A stretch of 64,000 nt of DNA from positions 62,001 to 126,000 of the forward strand of contig CAVVPD010000005.1 of the NCBI GenBank assembly GCA_963750045.1, in the 5' to 3' direction. This document shows, in pieces, positions 1 to 8,384 of the stretch. The DNA comes from DASUAS01 sp963750045. Lineage in GTDB: Bacteria; Actinomycetota; Acidimicrobiia; IMCC26256; DASPTH01. The position numbers were made by a program, and so were the translations under genes. Position 1 is the first letter of the stretch, and each line of letters starts with the position of its first letter. The notes beneath the pieces are model-generated. The model saw only the letters and a program-made list of their open reading frames with translations. It ran no database searches and was not told the origin of the DNA.

Positions 1-180
1 CGGTTCGGCGGCGTCGTGCGCGACGACGAGATCTTCGGGCTGTTCGCGGAGGGTCGAGCCAGCTCGCACGCCGAAGCGGTCAAGACCGCGATGCGTCGGA
101 TCAAGCACGGGCTCGCGCCGATCGGCCTCCTTTTGACCCGGGTGCGGGGCTGCGGGTACCTCCTCGACCGCGCCGAGTAG
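1..180 (+). CDS. C-terminal part of a winged-helix transcriptional regulator (partial)
   Basis: The window opens inside this gene; 59 residues are visible before the TAG stop. The visible part resembles the end of an OmpR/PhoB-type winged helix: a recognition-helix-like stretch with HAEAVKTAMRRIKHGL is followed by a C-terminal hairpin reading TRVRGCGYLLD, which corresponds to the VRGxGYxL signature of the family. The N-terminal part (a receiver or another sensor domain) lies outside the window, so the activating signal cannot be told. It is followed in the same direction by the DUF2630 gene after 50 bp. The domain call rests only on the C-terminal signature. Confidence 0.6.
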   Translation, partial: RFGGVVRDDEIFGLFAEGRASSHAEAVKTAMRRIKHGLAPIGLLLTRVRGCGYLLDRAE

Positions 181-230
181 CCGCCGCGGATACCGTGAAC
201 GCTCCGGACCGAACACGGTGAGGAGGCCCC

Positions 231-482
231 ATGGACGGCGGCGATCAGGAGATCATCCAGCACATCGACCGGCTCGTCGACGAGGAGCACACGCTCGAGC
301 GGGCGCGCACGAGCGGGAGATCACTCGGCGTCGACGAGATGGCGCGTCTCCGCGCGCTGGAGGTGCAGCTCGACCAGCTCTGGGACCTGCTCCGCCAGCG
401 CCGGGCGCGTCGCAACGCCGGCCTCGATCCTGACGACGCGTCCGAACGCGACCCGTCCACCGTCGAGGGGTACCGGCAGTGA
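231..482 (+). CDS. DUF2630 family protein
   Basis: This 83-residue protein matches the actinobacterial DUF2630 family: an N-terminal helix with IIQHIDRLVDEEHTLE, then LRALEVQLDQLWDLLRQRRA and a DPDDA tail. The family has no known function; the sequence is highly charged, helical and has no signal peptide, so it should be cytosolic. The ATG is preceded by a strong GAGGAGG ribosome-binding site. Its TGA stop overlaps the GTG start of the next gene (GTGA), so the two are probably translationally coupled. Confidence 0.85.
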   Translation: MDGGDQEIIQHIDRLVDEEHTLERARTSGRSLGVDEMARLRALEVQLDQLWDLLRQRRARRNAGLDPDDASERDPSTVEGYRQ

Positions 483-1373
483 GTGTGGGGAGTGACGCCT
501 GGCCGTCGCTTCCGTACGCGTCCTGGGCCGACACGCTCGACACGGTCCACATGGAGCTCCAGATCCTCGGGAAGGTGAGGGTCGCGCTCTCGCCCAAGGA
601 GCCGGAATGGGCCCACGTGGCGCTCTACGTGTCGCCACGAGGCATCACCACCGGACCGGTGCCGTCGCCCGCCGGGCTGCTCGAGGTCGAAGCCGACTTC
701 ATCGACCACCAGGTCGTGATCCGCACGGTGGCCGGTGTCACCACGACCGTCGCGCTCGCGGCGCGTCCGATCGCCGCGTTCTGGTCGGACTTCATCGGTG
801 CGCTGCGGCGGGTCGGGGTCGACACCGAGCTCTCGACCATGCCCCAAGAGGTACCCGATCCGATCCCGTTCCCTGACGACACGACACATGTGGCGTACGA
901 CCCCGAAGCGGCGCAGCGCTTCTGGCGTGTGCTCGCGCTGATCGAGCCCGTGTTCGAGGAGCACCGCGCCGCGTTCAAGGGCAAGGTCTCGCGGGTCCAC
1001 TTCTTCTGGGGCAGTGCCGACCTCGCGGTCACCCGGTTCTCCGGGCAACCGTGCACGCCGCCGGACGGCGCAGACATGCTGGTGCGCGGGTCCTACGACT
1101 ACGAGCAGATGAGCGTCGGGTGGTGGCCCGGAAGCGCGTCGTTCCCGGATCCGGCCTTCTACGCGTACGCGTACCCGAAGCCCGACGGCATCTCACGCGC
1201 GCAGCTCTCGTCGCCGGGTGCGGGGTGGAACGACGAGCTCGGCGAATTCATCTTGCGCTACGAGGATGTCCGAACCGCGGCGTCACCCGAATCCGCACTT
1301 CGCGAGTTCTTCGCCGCGGCCTACGAGGCCTGCGCGTCGCCGCGCGGGCTGGGATCCCGACCTCGTCGGCTAG
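479..1373 (+). CDS. DUF5996 family protein, frameshifted near its 3' end
   Basis: A 297-residue protein of the DUF5996 family (function unknown). The family pattern is clear through WGSADLAVTRFSG, the YDYEQMSVGWWPG region and the final helix with EFFAAAYEACAS. After that the frame does not stop but runs antisense through the CoA-transferase gene. If one C is removed near 1338-1341, the reading becomes CASRAGWDPDLVG followed by TAG at 1371-1373. That is the expected family ending, and the stop then overlaps the convergent gene's stop in a shared CTAG. The disruption is therefore a single-base insertion, most likely a sequence error. The GTG start overlaps the DUF2630 stop. Product function cannot be inferred. 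Confidence 0.75.
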
Positions 1374-2602
1374 CCGACGACGCCCTTGACCTTGAGGTCC
1401 AGGATGGTGTCCCAGTCCAGGCCGAGCTTCTCGGTGAGGATCTCGTCGCCGTGCTCGTTGAACTCGGGGCCGCGGCTCGTGGGTGCGGGTTCGCCGTTGA
1501 ACTGCACGGGCGTGCTCACCAGGGTGAACGGGTGCCCGTCCTTGGACTGCACCTCCTGGAGGTAGCCGTTGGCGCGTGTCTGCGGGTCGTCGGCGACGTC
1601 GAGGGTGTCGAGCACGGGAGACCACTGCCCGTTCATCCCGTACAGCTGTTCCTTCCACTCCGCCAAGGTCTTGACCGCGATCGCCGCGGCGACCAGCTCG
1701 GCCGCCTCGGGCGCGTCGGCCATCAGCTTCTCCGCGGTGTCGAAGCGCGGGTCGCTCACCAGCTCGGGGATGCCGAGCCGCTCGCAGGCCTCGGGCCAGT
1801 AGTAGAAGCCCTGCAGCATCGCCAGCGCGAGGTACTTGCCGTCCTTCGTCTTGTAGCAACCGACGATGGGGTTGGTGATCTGGCCACCCTGTTGCACCTG
1901 CAGGTCTCCCCAGGGCACGCCGTTCAGCAACGACACCGAGATTCCGGCCGCCATCGCCCACATGCCCGTGGCCATGAGGGACACGTCGACGACGTCGGCT
2001 TCGCCGGTGCGTTCGCGGTGGAACAGGGCCGCCGAGATCCCACCCGCGATGGTCATGGCGCCGATCGTGTCGCCGTACGCGGGAGCGGGCATCCCGGGCA
2101 CCTGGTCGGCGTCGGGGGCCTTGATGCTGAGCCCGCTCGTGCCGCGGTACCAGTAGCCGAGGATGTCGTAGCCGCCGGCGTCACGGTCGGGCCCGCGGGC
2201 GCCGTATCCCGAGCCCGACACGTAGACGATGTTCGGGTTGTGGGCCTTGATGTCGTCGACGTCGGTCTTCAGCTTGGCCCGGACACCCGGCATCTTGTTG
2301 GTGAGGAACACGTCGGAGATCGCGGCCAGCCGGTAGAGGATGTCACGGCCTTCGTCCTGGGTGAGATCCAACGCGAGGCTCAGCTTGCCCCGGTTGGCAT
2401 GCTCGAGGATGGGCGACACCGGCCCCGCGAACATCGCCAGGCCGGAAGCGGCCAGCCCTCGGGCCGCGTCGCCCCGGGTGATGTGCTCGATCTTGATGAC
2501 CTCCGCGCCCCAGTCCTGCAGAACGGCCGAGGCCGCGGGGACGAACGTGTGGTCCGCCACCTCCAGGATGCGGATACCCTCCATCGGGCGATGGGTGCTC
2601 AT
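1370..2602 (-). CDS. CaiB/BaiF family CoA-transferase (family III)
   Basis: This 410-residue protein carries the family III CoA-transferase layout. An N-terminal Rossmann-like half begins with GIRILEVADH and contains LQDWGAEVIKIE. The catalytic-aspartate region AYGDTIGAM has Asp near residue 178, followed by ALFHRERTGEADVVDVSL and a C-terminal interlocking half. Enzymes of this family move CoA between carboxylic acids through an aspartyl-CoA intermediate. The substrate cannot be read from sequence. The ATG at 2602 is chosen because GAGGAAAC lies just upstream and the conserved N-terminus starts there; an upstream in-frame ATG lacks a ribosome-binding site. It is divergent from the MTA phosphorylase gene and convergent with DUF5996. 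A role in activating a carboxylic acid for degradation is inference. Confidence 0.9.
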   Translation of the reverse strand: MSTHRPMEGIRILEVADHTFVPAASAVLQDWGAEVIKIEHITRGDAARGLAASGLAMFAGPVSPILEHANRGKLSLALDLTQDEGRDILYRLAAISDVFLTNKMPGVRAKLKTDVDDIKAHNPNIVYVSGSGYGARGPDRDAGGYDILGYWYRGTSGLSIKAPDADQVPGMPAPAYGDTIGAMTIAGGISAALFHRERTGEADVVDVSLMATGMWAMAAGISVSLLNGVPWGDLQVQQGGQITNPIVGCYKTKDGKYLALAMLQGFYYWPEACERLGIPELVSDPRFDTAEKLMADAPEAAELVAAAIAVKTLAEWKEQLYGMNGQWSPVLDTLDVADDPQTRANGYLQEVQSKDGHPFTLVSTPVQFNGEPAPTSRGPEFNEHGDEILTEKLGLDWDTILDLKVKGVVG

Positions 2603-2749
2603 GCGCGTGTTTCCTCCGACGGATCGGGCTGCGGGGTCCGAGACAGGCACCGCAGGTTAGGTGGCGCACGACGGATCGCGCACGGCTCCGGGGGCGATCC
2701 GGGCGCCTCGGGATCATCCGGCGGGTGCTCCGGCGCCGGACAGGTCCAC

Positions 2750-3598
2750 ATGGGACCCGAGACGAGTTCTTCACCGACCGCCGACGTGGGCGTGTTCGGC
2801 GGCTCCGGCTTCTACTCGTTCCTCGACGACGTGCACGAGGTCGCCCTCGAGACGGCGTGGGGCCCACCCTCGGCGCCGGTCACGATCGGGATGATCGGTG
2901 ACGTGCGGGTGGCCTTCCTGCCCCGCCACGGCGTCGGGCACCATCTGCCACCGCACCGGGTCGACTACCGGGCGAACGTGGCCGCCATGGCCGCCTTGGG
3001 CGTGGGTGCGCTGCTCGCACCGTTCGCCGCCGGGTCGTTGCAGCCGACGATCCATCCGGGGGACTTCGTCGTGGTCGACCAACTCGTCGATCGCACCTCC
3101 GGGCGGGTCGAGACGTTCCACGACCACTTCCACGACGGGCCCCGTCACGTCTCGCTGGCCGACCCCTACGACGAGCGGCTGCGCTCGATGCTCGTCGCCG
3201 CCGGCCGTGCCGAGGGGTTCCTGATGCACGAACGGGGCACGGTCGTGGTCATCAACGGGCCGCGGTTCTCCACCCGTGCCGAATCCGAGTGGTTCGGGAA
3301 GATGGGGTGGGACGTCGTCAACATGACCCAGCACCCCGAGGCCGCGTTGGCGCGTGAAGCGGGGCTGCCGTTCGGAGCGGTGGCGCTGGTGACCGACTAC
3401 GACGCCGGGCTCGCCGGGCGCAGTGACATCGAGCCGGTGAGCCAGGATCGCGTCTTCGAGCTGTTCGAGCGCAACATCGACCGGCTACGTTCGCTGTTGC
3501 GCGGCGTCATCACGCGGTGGAGTGAGCCCGACTCCGCCGCAGGAACGCCAGCAACGACCACAGCACCACGACACTCCACACGATCGCGAGTGCGGTGA
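2750..3598 (+). CDS. mtnP: S-methyl-5'-thioadenosine phosphorylase (MTAP/PNP family)
   Basis: A 282-residue cytosolic nucleoside phosphorylase that would cleave methylthioadenosine to adenine and methylthioribose-1-phosphate in methionine salvage. Visible features are the N-terminal phosphate-binding loop GVFGGSGFYSFLDD, the PRHGVGHHLPPHRVDYRANV segment, the purine-site block INGPRFSTRAESEWF and the signature NMTQHPEAALARE. These are typical of class 2 PNP/MTAP enzymes. The last 25 residues are low in complexity and run 89 bp into the convergent membrane-protein gene, so the true C-terminus may be shorter if a base is wrong near 3520. MTAP and guanosine/inosine phosphorylase are hard to separate by eye; MTAP is favoured. 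Confidence 0.85.
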   Translation: MGPETSSSPTADVGVFGGSGFYSFLDDVHEVALETAWGPPSAPVTIGMIGDVRVAFLPRHGVGHHLPPHRVDYRANVAAMAALGVGALLAPFAAGSLQPTIHPGDFVVVDQLVDRTSGRVETFHDHFHDGPRHVSLADPYDERLRSMLVAAGRAEGFLMHERGTVVVINGPRFSTRAESEWFGKMGWDVVNMTQHPEAALAREAGLPFGAVALVTDYDAGLAGRSDIEPVSQDRVFELFERNIDRLRSLLRGVITRWSEPDSAAGTPATTTAPRHSTRSRVR

Positions 3599-3971
3599 GC
3601 ACCGAGCTCCCGTAGTCGAGGGGGTGCACGGTCGGGTTGTCGGTGCGATCGCCGTAGCCGCGCAACGCCGGCCAAGCGATCGCGATGATCAACGCGCTGG
3701 CGAGGATGCCGACCCGCAGGGGAGCGCGCACGAAGGCCGGCGCGATGCGGCCCACGATCCAGACCAGCGCGAGCACGATGGGCACGAGCACGAGGTCGTG
3801 CAGGAGGAGACCGCCACCGAGCCAGGTGGCGACGTTGAACGCGCGGGGCCACCCCGCCTGCTGCACCAACTCGATCGCGCCGTACAGCATCACCGGGGTC
3901 CCGAGCGCGAGCCCGATCCAGAACCCGGGCCCGGGCCGCTCAGGCCCTGCTCCGGGTACGGGGCCGCTCAC
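3510..3971 (-). CDS. Small polytopic membrane protein of the molybdopterin-oxidoreductase cluster
   Basis: About 153 residues with four predicted hydrophobic helices: FWIGLALGTPVMLYGAIEL, LLLHDLVLVPIVLALVWIV, VGILASALIIAIAWPAL and VLTALAIVWSVVVLWSLLAFL. I recognise no catalytic motif. The GTG at 3971 is chosen because it overlaps the stop of the molybdopterin gene as GTGA, the same 4-bp overlap seen at every junction of this five-gene chain; a GTG at 3995 is the alternative. The position suggests a membrane partner or anchor for the oxidoreductase, but this is inference from context alone. The 3' end overlaps the convergent MTA phosphorylase gene. Confidence 0.7.
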   Translation of the reverse strand: MSGPVPGAGPERPGPGFWIGLALGTPVMLYGAIELVQQAGWPRAFNVATWLGGGLLLHDLVLVPIVLALVWIVGRIAPAFVRAPLRVGILASALIIAIAWPALRGYGDRTDNPTVHPLDYGSSVLTALAIVWSVVVLWSLLAFLRRSRAHSTA

Positions 3972-5105
3972 GAGACCACCAGTCGGGTGACCCACTTGGT
4001 CTGGTTCACGCCGGGTCGGTTGGGCCCGATCAACCGGAGCGGATAACCGTGGTCGAGGTGCAGCGGTTCCCCGCCGACGTCGAGCGCGAGCAGGGTGTCG
4101 ATGTCGTGCGCCTGCGCGGGGTCGAGGTCCGACGACGCGTAGGAAAACCGTTGTTGCAGTGAGTGCACGCGTACGCGGGCGTCGGACGGCGCGCCGGCGC
4201 GCTCCAACAGGTCACGCACCCGCACACCGCGCCACTCCTGTGACGCGCTCCACCCCTCCACACACGCGATGGGGAGGACCGCTCGGTGGAGGGGGAGCGC
4301 GCGTAGCTGGTCGACGGACAACTCGAGCGGATGCTTCACGTTGCCTTCGACGACGAGGCGATACTCCGGGTCTCGGGCAGCGGTGACGACGCCCGCGGCG
4401 GTTGCGGAGCGGTTCACGGGAAAGCCCTGCGGTCCGGTGTCGGGTCGGCGGGGCGCGAGCAGCGCCAGCTTTCGTAGGGGCCACACGGTCTGGCCGACGG
4501 TGAAGAGCGTCAACATGCCCGACGCGCCGACCACCAACCCCAGGAAGCGGCGCCGATCGACGGCCGACGCGGTGACGATCGCGGGATCGTCGTCGGCCCG
4601 GCGCGAGATCGCGGTCGCGCGTGGTCGTGAGCTTGGCGCCGACGTGCACGATCAACGCTCCGATGGTGATCCACGCCACCCAGTAGTGCGACGTGCGGAA
4701 GTTGAAGGGCCACGGGTACCAGAGGTTGATGTTCGCGAGGCCGGTGAAGAGGAGGAAGATCCCACCTCCGATGAGCGGGATCAGGCTGAGGCGCTCCAGC
4801 AACGATCCGAGGCCCGAGACGATCGGGCGCCGGAAGAGCTTGGGGTAGACGACCCACAATTTCGCCAGGAGCAAGGGGATGGTCGCGATGCCGGTGGCGA
4901 CGTGGAGCCCCTGGGTGAAGCGGTACAGCCCGGCGGGGCGGGCGATCGGGTCGAACCAGGAGGGTGGGTTCTGCTGGATGTGTGACCACAAGCCGGTGCT
5001 GAAGCAGATCGTGAAGGTGACCCCGAGCGCGATCCCGAGCCACGCCGCGGTCCGCTCGTCGTGGAGCGCGCTGGTGAAGCGCGGCTGCGGCGCCGGCACC
5101 TTCAT
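3968..5105 (-). CDS. Membrane cytochrome-b-like domain fused to a sulfite-oxidase-type molybdopterin domain; one frameshift
   Basis: The reconstructed protein has about 378 residues. The N-terminal half (from MKVPAPQPRF) holds four membrane helices with conserved histidines, as in GLHVATGIATIPLLLAKLW and SHYWVAWITIGALIVHVGAK, resembling a haem-binding cytochrome b561/ferric-reductase-like module. The C-terminal half is an oxidoreductase molybdopterin-binding domain (YedY/sulfite-oxidase family) with PIACVEGWSASQEWRGVRVRDLLE, where Cys is the likely Mo ligand, and a GYPLRLIGPNRPGVNQTKWV ending. The frame changes near 4597-4603; deleting one C restores LARADDDPAIVTASAVDRRRFLG between the halves. 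Known members transfer electrons between a quinone or haem and an oxidised substrate. Its start overlaps the methyltransferase stop (ATGA), and it overlaps the next gene by 4 bp. Confidence 0.8.
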
Positions 5106-5713
5106 CGCGACTCGAGCCGGGCGAAGCAACGGTCCTCGGCGTCCCACGTGTCGACGACGGTGAGGTCGACGGCCCGGGCAATGGTCGCCAACCGCCGCGG
5201 GCCCACGGTCGTCCACCGGAACCACGGTCCGCTGGTGAGCGCGGTCTCCGCCCGGACGAGCACGACCCGCTCGGTCGCGTCGCAGGGCTCGATCTCGACG
5301 ATGAGGCGACCGTCGGGGGTGAGCAGCTCGCGGATGCGCGTGAGAAGCGCGACCGGATCGCCCCCGATGCCGATGTTGCCGTCGAGCAGCAGCGCGCTGC
5401 GCCAGCGCCCGGTGCCCGGCACCCGGTCGAAGACCGAGCGTTCGAGGACGTTCACGCCCCGGCGGCGGGCGACGTCGAGCAGTCCGGCGGAGATGTCGAT
5501 GCCGAGCGAGAACACGCGGCGTTCCGCGAGGGCGACGAGGTGGCGGCCCGGACCACACCCGATGTCGAGTGCCGGCCCCGCCGCCTCGTCGAGCGCGCGT
5601 TGCTCCGCGGCCCCCGCCTCGGCGAACCAACGGTGAACCGGGAGGTCGAGCACGTGGCCCTCGGCGGTGCGCAGCCGCACCGGCGCGGTGTCCGTGGTCA
5701 CGCCCGCCGTCAC
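5102..5713 (-). CDS. Class I SAM-dependent methyltransferase
   Basis: A 203-residue protein with the glycine-rich SAM-binding motif I ALDIGCGPGRHLVALAERR, an acidic motif II loop LGIDISAGLLDVA and a later LLTPDGRLIVEIEP segment, together a compact Rossmann methyltransferase. The acceptor is unknown. It starts with GTG overlapping the upstream stop as GTGA and ends overlapping the molybdopterin fusion gene as ATGA. The gene sits in a glycosyltransferase / DUF2064 / methyltransferase / molybdopterin order. That setting suggests a linked role, perhaps in modification of a lipid or glycan carrier, which is not demonstrated. Confidence 0.85.
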   Translation of the reverse strand: MTAGVTTDTAPVRLRTAEGHVLDLPVHRWFAEAGAAEQRALDEAAGPALDIGCGPGRHLVALAERRVFSLGIDISAGLLDVARRRGVNVLERSVFDRVPGTGRWRSALLLDGNIGIGGDPVALLTRIRELLTPDGRLIVEIEPCDATERVVLVRAETALTSGPWFRWTTVGPRRLATIARAVDLTVVDTWDAEDRCFARLESR

Positions 5714-6349
5714 GCAGCCTCCTCGGTCCGCGCCGCGATGCGGGCGACGGAACGCGCGAACGCCGACCCGGGCACCAGCCGCGCCACGGCGCGGGCGTCC
5801 GCAAAGGTGTCGACGTCACGCAGGTGCGCCAGTTCGTGCACGCGGAGGTCGAGCTCGTGCAACCGGGCCCGTTGGGCTTCGCCCGTGGTGGTCGTCGACA
5901 TCGGTACGCCCGCGAACGCGGTGTCGCGGCGGCCGCGGAAGCCGATCGCCCAGTAGCCACCGTCGAGCGCCTGGCCCAACACCGCGTCGATGCCGGGATC
6001 CTCGAGCCGACGGCATGCTCGTTCGAGCGACGACGCGCGAGATCTGCGGCGTGTCCATGCCGATCACGAGGACGGGCCCGGCCACGCCGTCGACCGCGGC
6101 GGCGAGCCGGTCGCCGAGGTCGCCGTCGGCCTGCGGCACCACGGAGAAGCCGGCGGGGAGCCAGGGGCCGGGTTCCCCCTCCAGCGCCACGACCCGAGCG
6201 GAGCAGGGTGTCCGGGCCACGCTGCGCAGGGTGTCGCGTAGCGCCGCCTCGGCGATGGTCGCCGCCTCGCGGGGGCTGCACGGCGGGCAGAGTCGGGTCT
6301 TCACCCGGCCCGGCCGGGGCTCCTTGGCGATCACCACGATGGTCGTCAC
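5710..6349 (-). CDS. DUF2064 / TIGR04282-type glycosyltransferase-like protein, frameshifted
   Basis: The reconstructed protein has about 212 residues. It starts with VTTIVVIAKEPRPGRVKTRL, the nucleotide-sugar-binding start of the TIGR04282/DUF2064 family, and includes VLVIGMDTPQIS, the DxD-like region. It continues in a different frame with DAVLGQALDGGYWAIGFRG, then FAGVPMSTTTTG and LRDVDTFADA, all family hallmarks. The frame breaks near 6030-6040, consistent with one extra base. Members are GT-A-fold transferases found beside GT2 enzymes and methyltransferases. The GTG start overlaps the GT2 stop and the stop overlaps the methyltransferase start. Substrate unknown. Confidence 0.78.
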
Positions 6350-6987
6350 CGCAGGGCCAGCCGCATGTCGTGCACCGTGCGGAGCGTGCCCCGGACCGTG
6401 CCGGTCACCTTCGACCGACCCACCCGCGCCCGGTAGGCGACCGCGACCTCCTCGACGCGCCAGCCCGCGGCGCCGGCGCGCAGGACCATCTCGAGGGGCC
6501 AGCCGAAGCGGCGGTCGCGCAGCCGCAGGTCGAGCAGCGCTTCGCGGCGAACCGCGCGCATCGGGCCGAGATCGTCGAGCCTGATCCCGGTGCGGCGGCG
6601 CACCGCGCGCGCCAGGACGCGGTTGGCGAGTTGGAGGTGCAACGGCCATGCGCCCGGCGCCGCGTCGCGCGCGCCGAGGACGAGATCGCTCCGATCTTCG
6701 AGGACGGGCCGTGCCACACGCGGAAGGTCGCCGCCGTCGAGCGAGCCGTCACAATCCATGAACGCGACGACGTCGGCCGTGGCGGCTTCCAGGCCGGCGA
6801 AGCACGCGGCGCCGAAGCCGCGCCTCGGCTCGTCGACCACGACTGCACCGGCGGCACGGGCGATGTCGGCCGATCCGTCGGTGGAGCCGTTGTCGACGAC
6901 GATGGCGGTCCAGCCGGCAGGGATCGAGCCGAGCACGTCGGGGATCGCCGCCGCTTCGCTCAACACCGGTAGGACGACGTCTGGCAT
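6346..6987 (-). CDS. Family 2 glycosyltransferase (dolichyl-phosphate mannose synthase-like)
   Basis: A 213-residue GT-A glycosyltransferase. It has the N-terminal UDP/GDP-binding strand DVVLPVLSEAAAI, VVDNGSTDGSADIA, GFGAACFAGLEAA and the metal-binding FMDCDGSLD. A further segment, RRTGIRLDDLGPMRAVRREALLDL, is typical of DPM1-like enzymes lacking membrane helices. It would transfer a hexose from a nucleotide sugar to a lipid phosphate or other acceptor in the cytosol. ATG at 6987 is preceded by GGAG; another ATG at 7008 is possible. It is the first gene of a five-gene minus-strand chain and is divergent from a polytopic membrane protein that could use a polyprenyl-phosphate sugar. That link is inference. 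Confidence 0.85.
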   Translation of the reverse strand: MPDVVLPVLSEAAAIPDVLGSIPAGWTAIVVDNGSTDGSADIARAAGAVVVDEPRRGFGAACFAGLEAATADVVAFMDCDGSLDGGDLPRVARPVLEDRSDLVLGARDAAPGAWPLHLQLANRVLARAVRRRTGIRLDDLGPMRAVRREALLDLRLRDRRFGWPLEMVLRAGAAGWRVEEVAVAYRARVGRSKVTGTVRGTLRTVHDMRLALR

Positions 6988-7064
6988 CGGGCTCCTCGGA
7001 GCAGGCATCGGCGGGCGCGGAGTCGGTCTCCCCGGGCGGTCTACGGCGCCGGGTCGAGATCCGG

Positions 7065-8384
7065 ATGACGCGTCGGCTCCGTACAGTGCTCGTGGAACGG
7101 ACCCTGCGCGCGCGCCGCGCCCCTGGTGGCTGCTGCTCGGCGCCTGGTGTGCCGTGATCGTCGCCGCTCGACTCACGTTGCGCGATCTCGTCGAGAGCGG
7201 AGCCCACCTCCGGATCCCGTTCCCTCCGCTCGACGCCGCGCTGGATTGGCGACCGGGCTGGCGTCTGGTGTTCTCCGTCGTGGTCGGGATCGTCGCGGTG
7301 TGGTGGGCCCCACGCCTCGCTGCTTCGGTGTCCTGGCGGATGGTCCTGGTGGGGTCGACGCTGCTCGGTGCGGCCTGGGCCGTCGCTCTCGCGCTCCTCG
7401 ACGGCGCCCACGGCCTCGTGAACTCCGTCGGCCTCAAGAACGAGTACTTCCTCGACGTCGGACGGGTCGGATCGCCCGGTGCGTTCCTCCACGGGTTCGC
7501 GCAGGACCTGGCGACCTACCGGGTCCATGTGCAGGGGCACCCGCCCGGCTACCTGCTCCTGCTCTGGGGTCTCGACCGCATCGGCCTCGGGTCGGTGTGG
7601 GCGGTGGCCACACTCGAGATCGCGGTGGGTGTGCTGGCGATCCCAGCGGTGCTGCTCGTGCTACGCGAAGTTGCCGACGCGCGGACCGCGAGGGCGGCGG
7701 CGCCCTTCGTGGCGGTCGCGCCCGTCGCGATCTGGGTGGCCACCAGCGCCGACGCGTTCTACGCGGGTGTCAGTGCGTGGGCAGTCGCGCTGGTGATCCT
7801 GGCCACGGGCCGGACCGGTCGCCGCCGCGACGTCTATGCGTTGACCGGTGGGCTGCTGTTCGGCGTGACCGCGTTCTTGTCGTACGGGCTCGTCCTCCTC
7901 GCCGTCGTCCCGGCGGTCGTCGCCTTCCGTCGCCGAGAGCTGCGCCCGCTCGTCGTCGCCGCGCTCGGCGCGGGCGTGGTGTTCGGTCTGTTCGCACTCG
8001 CCGGGTTCTGGTGGTTCGACGGCCTCGCCGCGACGCGCAGCGCGGTACTTCGCCGGTGTCGCATCGCGTCGTCCCTACTTCGCGTTCCTCCTGGCCAACG
8101 CGGCGTGCTTCGCCATCGCACTCGGCCCGGCGCTCGCGGTCGCGCTCGGTCGTCTGCGAGACCGCCGCGTCTGGCTCGTCGTCGGCGCCGCGCTCGTCGT
8201 CGTCGGGATCGCGGGAGTCAGCGGGATGTCGAAGGGAGAGGTCGAGCGGATCTGGCTTCCCTTCGCGTTGTGGGTGCTGCCGGCTGCCGTGGTGCTCGGG
8301 CTGGGGCCCCGTCGCTCGCAGTGGCTCGCGCTCCAGGTCGCCTTCACCATCGGCTTGCAGACCCTGGTACGGAGCCCATGGTGA
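7065..8384 (+). CDS. Polytopic membrane protein, putative polyprenyl-phosphate-dependent glycosyltransferase; two frameshifts
   Basis: About 439 residues with ten or more hydrophobic helices. The first luminal loop has the family-like segment NEYFLDVGRVGSPGAFLHGF followed by VHVQGHPPGYLLLLWGLDRIG. Such HPPG loops are common in GT-C mannosyl/galactosyltransferases. The frame shifts near 7107-7120, inside a GC-dinucleotide run, and shifts back near 8036-8042, after which RYFAGVASRRPYFAFLLAN continues the protein. The two shifts cancel, so start and stop share a frame. The start is uncertain: ATG 7065, or GTG at 7086 or 7092. The stop overlaps the epimerase start (ATGGTGA). Function is inferred from topology and the adjacent GT2 gene. 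Confidence 0.6.

Noticed and set aside
479..3598. One open frame of 1,039 codons joining DUF5996 and MTA phosphorylase
   Set aside because: The middle part is antisense to the CoA-transferase gene and has no protein-like pattern. The frame is open only because of a one-base indel near 1340 and GC-rich codons.
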